Source of the DNA: Lepidodermella squamata
Taxonomy: Eukaryota; Gastrotricha
NCBI GenBank assembly: GCA_047495785.1
Contig: JBLDXI010000032.1
Location: 1,612,001-1,676,000 of the forward strand
Direction: 5' to 3'
Length of the DNA stretch: 64,000 nt
Positions 12,001 through 23,703 of the stretch are shown here, one piece after another. The first letter of the stretch is position 1. Each line of letters starts with the position of its first letter. The notes beneath the pieces were generated by a model. The model had not been told where the DNA came from. It worked only from the letters and a program-made list of their open reading frames with translations, and did no database searches. Both the position numbers and the translations under genes were made by a program.

Positions 12001-15000
12001 GTCGCCTCGACCCAACTCCCCGTACCGAACGTCTACAAATCGAAACTACCCCACAGCGTGACCGTCATCACGTGCACCGGGCTGCCACCCCCTGCTCGAA
12101 ATGCCCACCTAACCGCGTATGACGTTCGGCCTCACGCGGTTGGCGAGATAGTCGAGTACCGCTGCGATGTTGGCCATCGGTTGCCGGCATCGAACAACCC
12201 GGCTAACCGCGCCAATCGACCTGATGTATCAGAGTGTCTACAAACCGGCGAGTGGTCACAGCCGATTGGCTGCGAGAAAGAACCGACTATCGTGCCGACT
12301 GTTGATAACAACAAATCGCGCCAGGGTTGCGCGCGTCTGCCGACCATCCGAAACACCGAAGCCCCGGGTAAAACCGAAGACTTCTCCGCGGATGAAGTTG
12401 TCGAGCTGCGGTGTTTGAGCGGTTTCATCCCGACCTTACTTTCGTCCCGCTCCACTGAATCCACCCTGGCCCTGCGTTGCCTAGGCGACGACGCCTGGGA
12501 GGCAGGCGCGGCTTGTGTCGCCGAGCCGATCTGCGCGCTCGGGTCAGTTCGATCGATCGGTTCAGCGTTGACCCTGGGCGAACTTCGGGCCGACTCGCAA
12601 ATGGCGATCTGCACGTCATCTGTCGCTCGATGCGCTGGCGTGGTGGATAAATGGCTGTTTTACAGCGCCCCGACGAGTGAGAGGGTGACTATGACCTTCC
12701 GCGCCTGTGTTTTCCGGCCGACCTACGATACCGGGTCGGCGGGTGGCGGGGAGCTGCAGCCGGGTAATCGGGTTGTTTTTTCGGAATTACTTCGCGAGTC
12801 GTCAATGTCAGTCGCAGCAGCTTCACCCCAGCAAGCGTCGTTGCTGTATCGCCTCGTTGGGTGTAATTTATTGAAGACTCAGTCGACCCGAAGTGGCGCT
12901 GCTGGTTTGGTCGTTGCGCATGTCGATGCGGCGGAGCAGATCGGAGTTCAACCAGGTGAGTGAACATTCGGCGATAATTTTCAGAAAGGGTCTAAAAATG
13001 TTCGATTTTTCGATTTTTTTAATTTTTCTGAAAAAAAGTCGATATCGGAAAATCACTGATTTTTTAAATCGATATCGGAAAATCACTGATTTTTTAAATC
13101 GATATCTGAAAATCATTGATTTTTTTCTCTGGTTTCCAATTTTCATTATTTTTTTTATTTTTTTTTCAATTCAGGGGATGTAACCGGTATTATCTATGAC
13201 AATGCAACCTCACCGGCTGCCTTAGCATTTGCCGATGGATTTTTCCCTCTCAAAGACGCGCTACCGGGTGCTGATACCGGAAACGAGTTGACCTACGTCG
13301 ACGCGCAGTCAGCCGCGTCTCTCGACAACGCCGGCGGTTCTTCGGTTTGCGCTCTGTCCCACTTTTTCTACGGCGATGCACTCGCTTTCGGGACATTCGA
13401 AATCAGCGGCTGGCAGCGAGAAGCGCGCGCTTACCTGCTCGAGGCCCACATCGCCGCTCCTCACGCCTGCGCGACACCAGCCTTCAGCTACGAAGATGTG
13501 AAATTGCAAAATGACAAGGCGAACCCGAGGCAACAGGAGAAAGCTGTCGCTACTCTGGTTCTGAATTTAGCGTCGAAGATCGAATGCGAAGGCGAGATTA
13601 CGACCTGGCAATACGTGGCGAAGGCTGGCACATCGAAGCCTGGCGCGAGACTGGCGTATTTGAGCGTCTGGCGTCTGACAAGTGCGCAAAGCAATTCCTA
13701 TTCAATGGTCGGCTACAACGCTGTTGAAGATGATGGCGGCGCACCTGGATTGCGATACGGTAAATTTTAAAGAAATTAAGAACAAAATGATTTGAATACA
13801 TTTTAAATTAAAAAATTAAAATAATTTAACATTTTCACTGACTTTTTTGAATTTTTTGAAATTTCAACGAATAGGTATTGAAATTTTAAAGAAATTTAAA
13901 TTTTGAAATTTGATTCAGAGAAATTAAATTGAGGAATTTTTTTAATTTAGCTGAGGTTGACCCGAATGACCGAATTCTTGTGAAACCTGGTGATATCATC
14001 GGGCTGTTCTACGATGCGGGTGACGGTGATTACTTCATCGCCGAGTCGACTGACTCGAACGATGATTCTAATAAGGCCTTGTCTCTACCACTGACCGCCA
14101 GTAACGTGTTGATGCTGGCGACTTCGAAAGGCTTCGTTTCGTTCTCAAGGGCACTCAGCGCGAAATCACCCTTATTGCGCGCCTTCGTCACCCCGACAGC
14201 TGCCTGCCCGGAGCCGCCGCGCGTCGAGCACGCAGTTGCGCGCCCGTTATGGCCTAGTGACCAGCGCCCATTTGCGGGTGACCGGGTGCGCTACGTCTGC
14301 CCGCCGCAATTCGCGCTGCTTGGCAACGCGGAGGCTGAATGCTTCCGATCTGGCCACTGGTCGCCACCGCCGATTTGCAAGGCCCTGTCGCATTGTACTG
14401 CTGGGGGTGAACTGGCGGATTACTTGTCAACGGATACGCCTATCTACCTGGATATGCCATGGTTCTCACTATGTCCTGAAAACCACGTGGCTTGTTCGGT
14501 AAGTAAAATTTTTTTCGAAACTTCGAAACTTGGAGAGAATTTTTTCTTGTTGACCTCATTCGAAATCTTCAAACACTGTATTAAAATTGTAATGAAAAGT
14601 CATTAAAATTTATTAAGGAGGAATTTTTCAATTTTAATTTTTCATTTTTTTCAAGAATATTTTTTTAATAGCAAATTATTTTATATTCATAATTTTTTCA
14701 TTGCCTTTTTGCATTTTTTTCATGCCCAATTTTAATTTTTATCTATTCAGGGCACGACCGAATATTGGGAATTTTACGGCATTACTCCTGAGCTAAACGA
14801 GCCAACCGCCGTTTACCTGTCAATATGGCGCGCAGTTGGCGCTAATCGATACCGCTTAATCGGCGAGGACATAATTGTGACAAACTCATCCGGGGTTCAG
14901 CGACACAGGTCACGTGGTCATGAGGTTCAACGCGGCGACATCCTAGCCATTTCCTACGACCGTAATCTAGCTGTTGGCATTATCCCGTACTCGCGGCCGA

Positions 15001-17855
15001 AACTTGCGTCGAAAGCTGCGGCGATGAAACGAGGCCTGGCCGAGCCGGGCGCAGGGTCGATATCAGCGGCGTCGGCCTGCATTTCGGTGCCTATGTACAA
15101 GCCGGATATTGATACGAAGCTGAATGATGACGGCACCCTTGACATGTCGGCAGCAGCGGCTGGCGGTGCCCTCCTTATGCGAACACCTAAACATTATGTA
15201 AGCCATGAATCTAATATTGCCATTTCGGAAAATTTGTGAGAAAATGGTATTTGAAATTTTTTAAATTTCCGAAACTAAATTTTTGATAAAAATTTGAAAT
15301 TAAATTTTTTAATTAGTATATTCAATTTTTTTTATTTTTGATAATTTATTAATTTATTAATTCAGACACTAAAATTGGTCGTTCAAGAGCGAGCTAAGGC
15401 AAAACGGACATGCGGGGCTGTTCACGATACACCTGGCGGTACGATTGTATCCGGCTCGGAGCGGGTCCTCAACAAAACAACCGGCCTGTTGCCCACCCCG
15501 GGCGACTGGGTCCACGTTCGCTGCACGTCAGCCGGAACTGAAATATTCGCCGAATGCGCGGCTGACGGCGCCTGGCAGCCCGAGTTGGCCTGCCCTGACT
15601 TCTGCGCTTGGAACCGCTTGGGCGATGACGATTTCCACGAATTGTCCGGTTCGTCTCGAGTCGAACTTTACGCCTCGTCGACAGTGCCATGCTCCGGTCT
15701 CGCCTCGTACTGGGAGTTCATCTCGCTAGCAAATGGCCCGTACGAAATCGCGTTTGATGTATGGCGCCGTCTGCCGGCGTCTTACCAAATGGCGCCAGGT
15801 TCGTCCGAAAGCGGACCGGGCCCAACTGCTGCTCAGTTACGCCTCGTTGGGTCGACAACGGTGCGCGGGTCTGGGTCGGGCCGGCGCTTATTCGCCATCG
15901 CTGACCAGGCTCAATTCGCCGTAGCAGCCGGAGACCTAGTAGCAGTTCGCTACTCCCCCGGAACGCCGCCTGTCATACCCTACAAGTCCGGTATGCCATT
16001 AAAATTTATTAAGGTTGACGAAATTTCAATAATTTTGTAATTTTAGGAGCTTGGGTAAAGTCAAAGTCGGAGTTGATCGATATTGTTCATGGCGCCTATG
16101 CCGATGACGTAGTTCGGGACGCCGCTGGCGCCGGTCAGGTGCCATCGGGCGTTGTAATCAAAGTCATCGCTGGTACAGTGAAAAAGCGCGAAAAACTACC
16201 CGCCGTTGCGCTGCACCTGAAATCTGTTCAAATGTTCCCGTACGGCGTGTGCGGCCGCGATGTCACGTGCCCAGCCGCGTCCGAATGCGTGTTCCGCGGC
16301 TGTTTCGGCCACGTTTGCGTTTGCAAAGCCGGGCACTGGCCGAACGCGAACAGAACGCGCTGCCTGCCCGCCGCTCGCCTCGGCCAGCCGTGCGGCGACG
16401 ACGTAGCCGCTTGTGCGCACCCTAGCCTCGAATGCTCGCCGTCAAGCGGCCGTTGTGCCTGCCAAACTGGTTACGTACCCGCTGAAGATGCGGGCGGGGA
16501 TGACGATGGGCTGCGGTGTAAGGAAGACTTGACTTCATCTGGACTGCAGCGGGCGTTGCTGAATGAAACCTGTGATCATCGCAGAAAGTGTTCGTTCGAC
16601 CAGCATTGCGTCGAAGGCGCGTGCATGTGCGCCAATGGCCTGAAACCAGCTTCTGAGCTCGATCGACGCGCTTTTCCTGACAGCCACCTCGAGTGCAGAT
16701 CTGAAAAATTCACTGTAAGTTTCAAGTTTTGCTGAAATTTTTCATGGGCTGAAAGAATTGGAGGTCAAACTGCACTCAAAAAAATTAAAATTCCTCCTTA
16801 AAATTAAGAAAAGATTAAAATCAAAGCCATTAAAGCTTAGAATGTTTTTGAGAAAATCTTTCATTTTTCTTTCCCTATTGACACGCGCTATTTCGATGGA
16901 GAAAAAAATTGAGAAGCAAGAATTCGAAAACCCCATATTTTTATCACTTTCGGTTATGAAGAAATTCCAGTGTGAAGTTGGTCACGTGACCTTACCTGGT
17001 GTCACACCTGAGGGTTTATTTCGAGAACCGTGATAGCTACGAAGCCGCTCTCAAAGAAAAGGTTCATCAGCGTGATGAGATCTGCCTAGAAATGCATTAA
17101 GTTGGGTTATAGGTGATACTTCGTGTAAAATCGATTTTGATGACACTTCAGTGAAGTTTTCGCCAAACCCAATTTTCACTTATTTTCGGTCAATTACAAA
17201 AAACAGAAATTAATTAATTAAATGACCTAATTTTTTTTAGTGGGACATTGTCAATGCCGCGGAAGAGTGCCCTGGCGGCACAGTGGCGCCGCTTGTCCTG
17301 ATGACGGCCGACGACGTGGCTCGCCAGCAATTTGTTCGATCCGTCCTAGTTCCAACCAGCGCTACCGTCGGCATAGCCTTCCTCGGCCTCGTCGTCGGTC
17401 TCGTCTCGTACATGTACCGCCGGCGTAGGCTATCCAGCCACAGCTCATCGCCCAGCAGTTCAGCATCAAGCAGTTTGACTAACATCAGCACGGCGAGCGA
17501 TAGCAGTAGCCAACTTATCGAGTGCAAAGTAGCTGGTGCTGATGTCAAGTCGAATTCGAACCCGGCGAACAGCTGTGGTAAAGCAAAGGTGACAACGGCG
17601 CTGGGTCGTCTGGCTGTTAAATCGACCCGCCTGCTAACGCCGCCGTCTACCACTACAGCGACGGCAATAGCTATCGGCCATGCGCCGAGAAACACCGGCC
17701 TCACTGAGTGCGTTCTCGTCGGTGACCTAGTTTCGCTGCGCCAGCCTAGTAATAATAAACAGCTAGGTCAGCCGGCAAGCAGCTCGAGCAATCATCATCA
17801 CCACAATCAGAGTCATACGACAAGCTTAAGCCGAGCTAAACCGGCCAAGCCTTGA
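6022..17855 (+). CDS. Large mosaic type I membrane protein: MAM, sushi, PAN, EB-like and six novel repeat modules
   Basis: Sixteen exons: 6022-6729, 6862-7169, 7221-7370, 7425-7728, 7779-7932, 8184-8999, 9434-9836, 10039-10328, 10381-11241, 11483-12955, 13175-13759, 13951-14498, 14751-15197, 15366-15990, 16047-16714, 17241-17855. They join in frame to about 2,984 residues. Order: signal peptide (1-24), two MAM domains (about 55-285 and 305-478), sushi 1 (484-535), PAN/apple-like Cys domains (815-1000), a Thr-rich mucin-like stretch (1057-1120), six further sushi domains (about 1164, 1421, 1528, 1614, 2101 and 2365), six copies of an unassigned module, three EB/EGF-like Cys modules (2622-2776), a transmembrane helix (about 2820-2840) after TSATVGIAFLG, and a Ser/Thr/His-rich tail. 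It is probably an extracellular adhesion or binding receptor; the ligand is unknown. The start of exon 6 is uncertain: 8145, 8184 and 8217 all keep frame. Confidence 0.85.
13039..13128. repeat. Three 30-bp tandem repeats inside an intron
   Basis: The unit starts TCGATATCGGAAAATCACTG and repeats at 13039, 13069 and 13099. The third copy has a few changes. It lies within intron 10 of the mosaic receptor gene (12956-13174) and does not touch the splice sites. Confidence 0.9.
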
Positions 17856-18487
17856 CATTCAGTTGATTTTCTGTTTTTTTTTCTTTTTTTCAGTTATTCT
17901 AATTTCGGGAACTCTCGTGTGCAAATTATTTATTACTGTCATTAAAAACTATGATTTCCAACATGGCGGCTCTGAATCAAAACTGCTCGAGTCTTTTATA
18001 CCATTGCCATAATATTATATTAAATAAAATATGCAAATAAAATTATTCTATCGTCACCTGTTTTGAGATTAAAAATGCGAGAAAGAATAGAAGCATAAAC
18101 CATAAACAAATCACAAACTAGCGTAGCCTGGGTTGCGCATTCATGCATTGCGAAACGAAACTGAAGACATGTGTCAGCCGTGGTCGGACTTTAGGTGGGC
18201 GATGGGCAATCTTTACATTTCACTTGTAGCGTCATCTGGAAACGGCTCGCTTAAAATTGAACTTTGTCTCAGCATTCTAGTTCCATTGTTTCTGGGCAGA
18301 TGAGAGGCTCAAAATATTTGGCCCCACACACAGGACAAAAATATTAACTAGAAGCCATCGGACGCCAGTACCCATAACTTGTAACTCGCAAAGAACGAAA
18401 CGATCTAGCATCAGTACACTCTTTGATACACGTTGTATAAGGTCTCCGATTCGGCTAAATATTTTTCCAATTGCACGAAATAAACTA
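17856..18487 (+). other. Intergenic region before the P450 cluster
   Basis: After the receptor stop codon there are AAATAAA-type signals near 18020-18040. From about 18180 the sequence becomes clearly similar to 23160-23355, the region upstream of the third P450 gene. This shows that the duplicated unit includes several hundred bases of 5' flank. Confidence 0.7.
18286..18468 (+). promoter_or_regulatory. Promoter region of P450 gene 1
   Basis: Three parts recur in this cluster: a distal block GGGCAGATGAGAGGCTCAAA (from 18294) followed by a CAGGACA, a motif TCGGACGCCAGTA at 18358-18370, and a core with TATAA at 18436-18440 followed by CTCCGATTCGGC. The TATA box is 52 bp before the ATG at 18488, which predicts a very short 5' UTR. 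Confidence 0.65.
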
Positions 18488-20019
18488 ATGATTCTGCTAC
18501 TGTTGTCTGGCAGCATCACTGCATTCCTGCTGATAACATACCGACGTTACCTGCTCGACAAGCGCTTTCGCCTCCCACCTGGCCCTGCTCCTATACCATG
18601 GCTCGGAAACCTCAATCAGTTGATGTTTAAAGGAGAGAAGCCCATTTTCTGGCAAACTCTGAGAGACCTGTCGAAGCAATACGGCCCAATTATGACGTTT
18701 TATATGGGTCCAATTCGAATCATCGTGCTGACCAGTGCTAAAACAGTTCACGAGGCGATTGTTGAACAAGGCAAAACATTCAGCTGGCGAATCGAACAAC
18801 GTATTCCAGGCTACGAGAAGATGCAGGATGCACTCATATTTGCAAACCATGAGAAATGGCGGAAAAACAGGCGGTTCGGCCTGAAGGCGATGCGAGATTT
18901 CGGTAAAGTTATTATGCTATGTATGAGCCCCAAGCTTTTACTACTGTTTTTTCAGGTATGGGTAAAGAAGCTATGGTGGTTAAAATTCACGAAGAGGTTG
19001 CTGTTCTGCTGGATGACTTGCAAAGAGCAGCCAAGGATAAGAAGCCGATTCAGCTTGATACATTTGTCGTGAATGCCGTTTGCAACGTTATTTGCTCGCT
19101 GGTCCTTGGCAAGCGTCTGCCATACGACGATCCGAGTTTCCTAGAAGTCATTAAAAAGATTGAGACATTCACAGAGCATTCAACAGCTGAAAGCAGCGCC
19201 TTCTTACTGTTTCCTTTTCTGAAATATTTCAAGACGCCAAGTCACGTTCTATCGATGAAGAGCGTTGCGGATTTACTGGAACAGCTACTCAAGCAGGCGA
19301 TTAAAGAGCACCGTTTGGACTATGACCCCGATAACATTCGTGACTTTCCTGATCTGTTCATCGCTACAGAAAATAGCAAAGATGAAGCTATGAGTTCACG
19401 AGCTTTTGCTGAGATCATGGGGGAAATGTTTGGAGCTGGAACCGAAACGACTGCTACTGCGCTGCGCTGGGCCCTATTCTACTTGACAAAGTATCCTGCT
19501 ATGCAACAAAAATGCCAAGACCTGATCGATTCGGTGATTGATACAGATCGTCTACCGACACTGGCTGATCGCCCCAAACTAGTCTACGTAGATGCCATTA
19601 TGTACGAAGTTCTTCGACATGCTTCCATTGCCCCAGTGGGAGTTTATCATTCGAATCTTGACGAGCATGCTAAATTGTCAGGCTTCGACGTGCCGCCAAA
19701 TTCTTTGGTTTTGTACAACGCCACTGCTCTTCATTTCGATGAAACATACTGGAAGAACCCCGAGGTTTTCGACCCAGAGCGCTGGATTGGCAAAGATGGC
19801 CAGCTGCTGAATCACTCCTCACATTTCATACCGTTCGGCCTGGGTCCAAGGGTGTGTCTAGGCGAGGGTCTTGCAAAGGTGGAATTTTTCATCTTCTTGG
19901 TTTCGATGCTGCATCGATACAAATTTACACTGGCTACGCCTGATTCCAAGTACGAGGATGGTTTTAATGGTTTAGTGCACAGGCCACCGTTGTACAAGGT
20001 TGCCGTTGAAAGCCGTTGA
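18488..20019 (+). CDS. Cytochrome P450, CYP2-clan, tandem copy 1
   Basis: Two exons, 18488-18902 and 18956-20019, with a 53-bp intron splitting the Gly codon of DFG|MGKEAM; 492 residues. It is a haem monooxygenase held in the ER membrane by the N-terminal helix (residues 1-20), followed by the proline-rich hinge LPPGPAPIPWLGN. Motifs: I-helix AGTETTATAL (about 299), K-helix EVLR (356-359), PERW (412-415) and haem loop FGLGPRVCLG with ligand Cys about 439. Nothing is missing. Coding sequence, 5' flank and 3' UTR are closely similar to copy 3 at 23704, so the two are a recent duplicate pair. AATAAA lies near 20190. The substrate cannot be read from sequence. Confidence 0.95.
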
Positions 20020-20564
20020 TTGGCAGAAACGATTTGCTCAAGCGTTTGCTTCACAAGCTGGCTTGATAAGTTTTCATCGTAACCACACGTATCAGTACTG
20101 CGCATTCTTCTCGCGATTTTTTTAGCAGCTTCGTTTAATCATTGCTTCATAAGATAATTGACTGATGTTAACAAATTTACCCTGTTTTCAATAAAAATGT
20201 GCGATATGCAGCTGTTTTTAAAGTTGTTGTCAAAAGCCGGTGATTGTTAAAGGCATTCTGCTTAAAAAACCGTGCATAAACCATCATAGGCCTGATGAAA
20301 CAACAGAATATAAAATGGTACGTTTACAAACTGCTTCGGACTTCGGAAACGCGTCTGTTTCACCCACCGAATTTTGCTGCGCCCCCCCAAGTGAGAAGTG
20401 AGAACAATGGCCGGCGCGCGCGCGCACTGAAGTTACGCCGAAGTTATACCCTAAGAAATTTCAAGAAACGCTTCGAGTATTCAATTAAATTGCTCACGGT
20501 AATTTGTTTTGAAAAACTTGAATAAACACCTTGGAATCAAAGCGCTATTTATTAAATCTCATTG

Positions 20565-20860
20565 CCTTTCAACTCCTGCAAAAAATGAGAAACCGGACCG
20601 CAGTACTTCTATAATATTATACAATGTCATTTAAAATCTCACAGCGAAAATTAGATTTTTGGTTCATTTTAGATACTTACTCAAGTTTTCGAACATTCGG
20701 CTATAGTTGATACACGATACATCTGAATGTATTACATTTAAGATTAAGTACTACAACTGAACACAAAACTCTACGTCGCGTTGTGAAATTTTTAATAACA
20801 TGATATAATATTGTAGAAGTACTTCGGTCCGGTTTCTCATTTTTTGCATTAGTTGAAAGG
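20565..20860. mobile_element. MITE-like element with about 57-bp terminal inverted repeats
   Basis: The left arm (about 20565-20621) starts CCTTTCAACT, then GCAAAAAATGAGAAACCGGA and CCGCAGTACTTCTATAATAT. The right arm (about 20804-20860) is its reverse complement with only a few differences. The 180-bp centre is AT-rich and has no open frame. Size, arms and lack of coding suggest a non-autonomous DNA element. I could not find a clear target-site duplication. The arms carry GGACCGCAGTACTT, which resembles the motif repeated upstream of the other P450 genes. Confidence 0.7.
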
Positions 20861-21014
20861 CTTTGAGCGGTGCCTAATAATATAACGCTATAATGGATCC
20901 TGAGGATTGTGATAGATGAACTTTTTACGATATTAGTGTAACTTGTCTAATAAATATACTACAAACCCCGGACTCCGTTGTTATAGTCTATACCACAGAG
21001 TGTTTTATCGCATG

Positions 21015-21054
21015 CAAAAAATGATAAACCGGACCGCAGTACTTTTATATATAA
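21015..21054 (+). promoter_or_regulatory. Solo element arm supplying the TATA region of P450 gene 2
   Basis: GCAAAAAATGATAAACCGGA, then CCGCAGTACTT and TATATATAA. This matches the arm of the inverted-repeat element 150 bp upstream and ends in a TATA-like stretch about 130-140 bp before the ATG at 21187. Promoter use is inference. Confidence 0.5.
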
Positions 21055-21186
21055 TGAGTGATGTTTCGTCCTGGCACGCGTCATGGCGAAAATACGCGCG
21101 AGAAGAAGACGCACTGAGTCTACTATATCAACCCTCAATTGGAACGAAAATCGCCATTCAAGTTTCAAGATCTAGGAGACAAAAAT

Positions 21187-22712
21187 ATGCTCGTATTGCT
21201 GTTAGCAGGCGGCGTTACTGCACTTTTCCTCTTAACGTACAAACGTTACCTGCTCGACAAGCGTTACCGCCTTCCGCCCGGGCCTGCTCCAATACCATGG
21301 CTTGGCAACTTGAATAAGGTTATGCTGGCTGGTAAGAAGCCGATATTCTGGCGAATTCTACGCGATTTGGCTAACAAATACGGCCCAATTATGACTTTCT
21401 ACATGGGTCCGATTCGGATGATCATTCTATCCAGTCCCAAAACTGTTCAAGAGGCATTAGTTGAGCAGGGCAAAACGTTCAGCTGCCGCCTGGAACGGAG
21501 ACTTCCTGGCTTCGAAAACATCCAGGAGGCTATTGTATATGCGAATCATGAAAAATGGCGGAAAAACAGACGATTCGGACTAAAGGCAATGCGCGATTTG
21601 GGTAAGATTCAAAAGCATATCACGTCGCCATTACGTTTTATTCTCCAGGAATGGGCAAGCAAGCCATGGTCGTTAAAATTTACGAAGAGGCCTCTGTCTT
21701 GCTAGATGTCCTACAAAAAGCTAGCGAAGAGAAGAAAGCGATAGAACTGAACACCATCATCTCAAATGCAGTCTGTAATGTGATTTGTTCATTGGTCTTC
21801 GGCAGGCGGCTGCATTACGAAGACCCTAGCTTTTTGAAGGTTCTAGATAGAATGAAAGCTATAACCGACCATTCGACAGTCGAAAGTACGGGTTTCTTAC
21901 TTTTACCTTTTCTGAAATACCTCAAGAAGAACAGCATACTACAAGCGATAGAAGACATGGCGGATTTGGTGGAACAGATGCTGAAGGAGGCGGTAAAAGA
22001 GCACCGCCTAGACTACGATCCTGAGAACATCCGTGATTTTGCTGATCTGTTCATCGCATCGGAAACTAGCAAGGATGACGCCATCGAGTTTCGAGAATAT
22101 GTTGAGATTATGAACGAAATGTTTGGAGCTGGTACAGAAACAACATCTACAGTACTGGGCTGGGCGCTGTTCTATCTGGCAAAATATCCAGCCATTCAGC
22201 AAAAATGTCAAGAGTTCATCGATTCGGTCATCGATACAGATCGCTCGCCGACTTTAAATGATCGCCCCAAGTTGACCTACATCGACGCATTCGTGAATGA
22301 AGTTCTTCGACACGCTTCCATCGCTCCGGTTGGGGTTTACCATACGAATTTGGACGAACATGCTAAGCTCTCTGGCTATGACATCCCACCAAACTCACTG
22401 GTCATTTACAACGCAAGCGCCTTGCACTTTGATGACGCTTATTGGAAGGACGCTGATGCCTTCAAGCCAGAGCGTTGGATCGGCAAAGACGGCCAGTTGT
22501 TAAATCACTCGTCAAATTTCGTGCCATTTGGATTAGGTCCCAGGGTGTGTCTTGGCGAGAATCTTGCAAAGGTGGAATTGTTCATCTTCTTGGTATCGAT
22601 GTTGCACCGATATAAATTTACACTTGCTACGCCTGAGTCGAAATACGAGGATGGTTTCAACGGCTATATTCACAAGCCTCCGTTCTACAAAGTTATCGTT
22701 GAAAGCCGCTGA
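21187..22712 (+). CDS. Cytochrome P450, CYP2-clan, tandem copy 2
   Basis: Exons 21187-21601 and 21649-22712, a 47-bp intron with acceptor ctccag, same split Gly codon as the other copies; 492 residues. The start is ATG 21187 (MLVLLLAGGVTALF), which matches the N-termini of the paralogues; the frame is open further upstream but holds no other ATG. It has a membrane anchor, LPPGPAPIPWLGN hinge, I-helix AGTETTSTVL, EVLR, PERW and haem loop FGLGPRVCLG. It is one of the more diverged members (ERRLPGFENIQEAIVYANHE where others have PGYEKMQ). It sits between copies 1 and 3, which are closer to each other than to it. Its promoter also differs: no CCGATTCG block is seen. Confidence 0.95.
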
Positions 22713-23703
22713 TTATAAGTGAAATCAATCAAACTTACTTACGCCATGAGATTTAAAAGAACGCAGCCCGTAACTAAAACAATAGAAGGCATGTCATGTA
22801 CGAGAAACTGTTCCAAATACACTAACATCCTTGTTCCTTCATCCCGTTTTCGAGGAAGACAAACATGCCTACAACACAACTTCTGAAAAGTGTCGACTGG
22901 CTTATTCATAGGCATATTCTAGGGTTAATATAATAATAATAAAAATATATCAATAATATATATTTATTTCTTCTGAAAGAAAGCACATGTCTGAAATTTC
23001 TGTAAACATACCGAAAAATAAATTATGAAGCCTGTTTAATGATTCGAGCAGCCGATTCGTACAACCGCGTATTTTTGTATATATGTAATGATATTATATG
23101 ATATATAACACAATATAATATTTAAATGACTCCCTTGTTCGTATCTGCAATGTGCCATGATGGAGCCAGATGGCTGCGCTGGGCGATCTTTACATTTCCC
23201 GTGTATCGTCATCAGCAAATGGCTTGCTTAAAACTTGAACTTTGTCTCGTTCTATTTCCATTGTTTTTGGGCAGAAGCGAGGCTCAAAGAATTTGGCCCC
23301 ACGCGCAGGACAAAAATATGAACACGACCCCCTCGGACGTCAGTACTCGCAACTCGTAACTCGTAAAAGAACCTTGCTCTCGGACATCAGTGTGTTCTTC
23401 AATACCTGATAACTAAGGATTGAATATATACTGATGTCCGAGCGTTGCGTTTTTGCTCGAGTTACAGGTTGCAAGCACTGACGTCCGAGGGGGTCGTGTT
23501 TTTTTTCAATAGCAAAAAAAACGCGGAAAAAACTTAGCTCGGACATCAGTACTTCCCTATTGACGGCAAATTATTTGTCTTCGCTAAAAATATCTTAGAA
23601 CGAACTACGCGCGCAACATGAACTCTGCGTTCTACATGATATAAGGCCTCTGATTCGGCAAAATATTATTACTTAGTAATTTTCAGATTGTTAAAATAAA
23701 GAA
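22713..23703 (+). other. Intergenic region between P450 copies 2 and 3
   Basis: The first 430 bp are AT-rich with no features I recognise. From 23147 on, the DNA is similar to the 5' flank of copy 1. From 23256 it holds the promoter modules listed separately. Confidence 0.65.
23256..23662 (+). promoter_or_regulatory. Promoter region of P450 gene 3 with five copies of the CGGAC-TCAGT motif
   Basis: The distal block TGGGCAGAAGCGAGGCTCAA begins about 23265, with GCAGGACA near 23305. Motif copies: CTCGGACGTCAGTACT (23332), CGGACATCAGTG (23381), CTGATGTCCGAG (23431, reverse), CACTGACGTCCGAGG (23476, reverse) and CTCGGACATCAGTACTT (23538). The core is TATAAGGCCTCTGATTCGGC at 23640-23659, 64 bp before the ATG. 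Confidence 0.65.

Larger units (their letters stand above)
20020..21186 (+). other. Intergenic region between P450 copies 1 and 2
   Basis: It contains the 3' UTR of copy 1, which resembles the 3' UTR of copy 3 (20020-20110 compared with 25234-25350), then an inverted-repeat element (20565-20860) and a lone copy of its arm (21015-21054) in the promoter of copy 2. No exon is seen. Confidence 0.7.

Noticed and set aside
16758-17033. Open frame of about 90 codons inside the last receptor intron
   Set aside because: Lys/Leu-rich translation of AT-rich DNA; the flanking exons join in phase across it and give a transmembrane segment.
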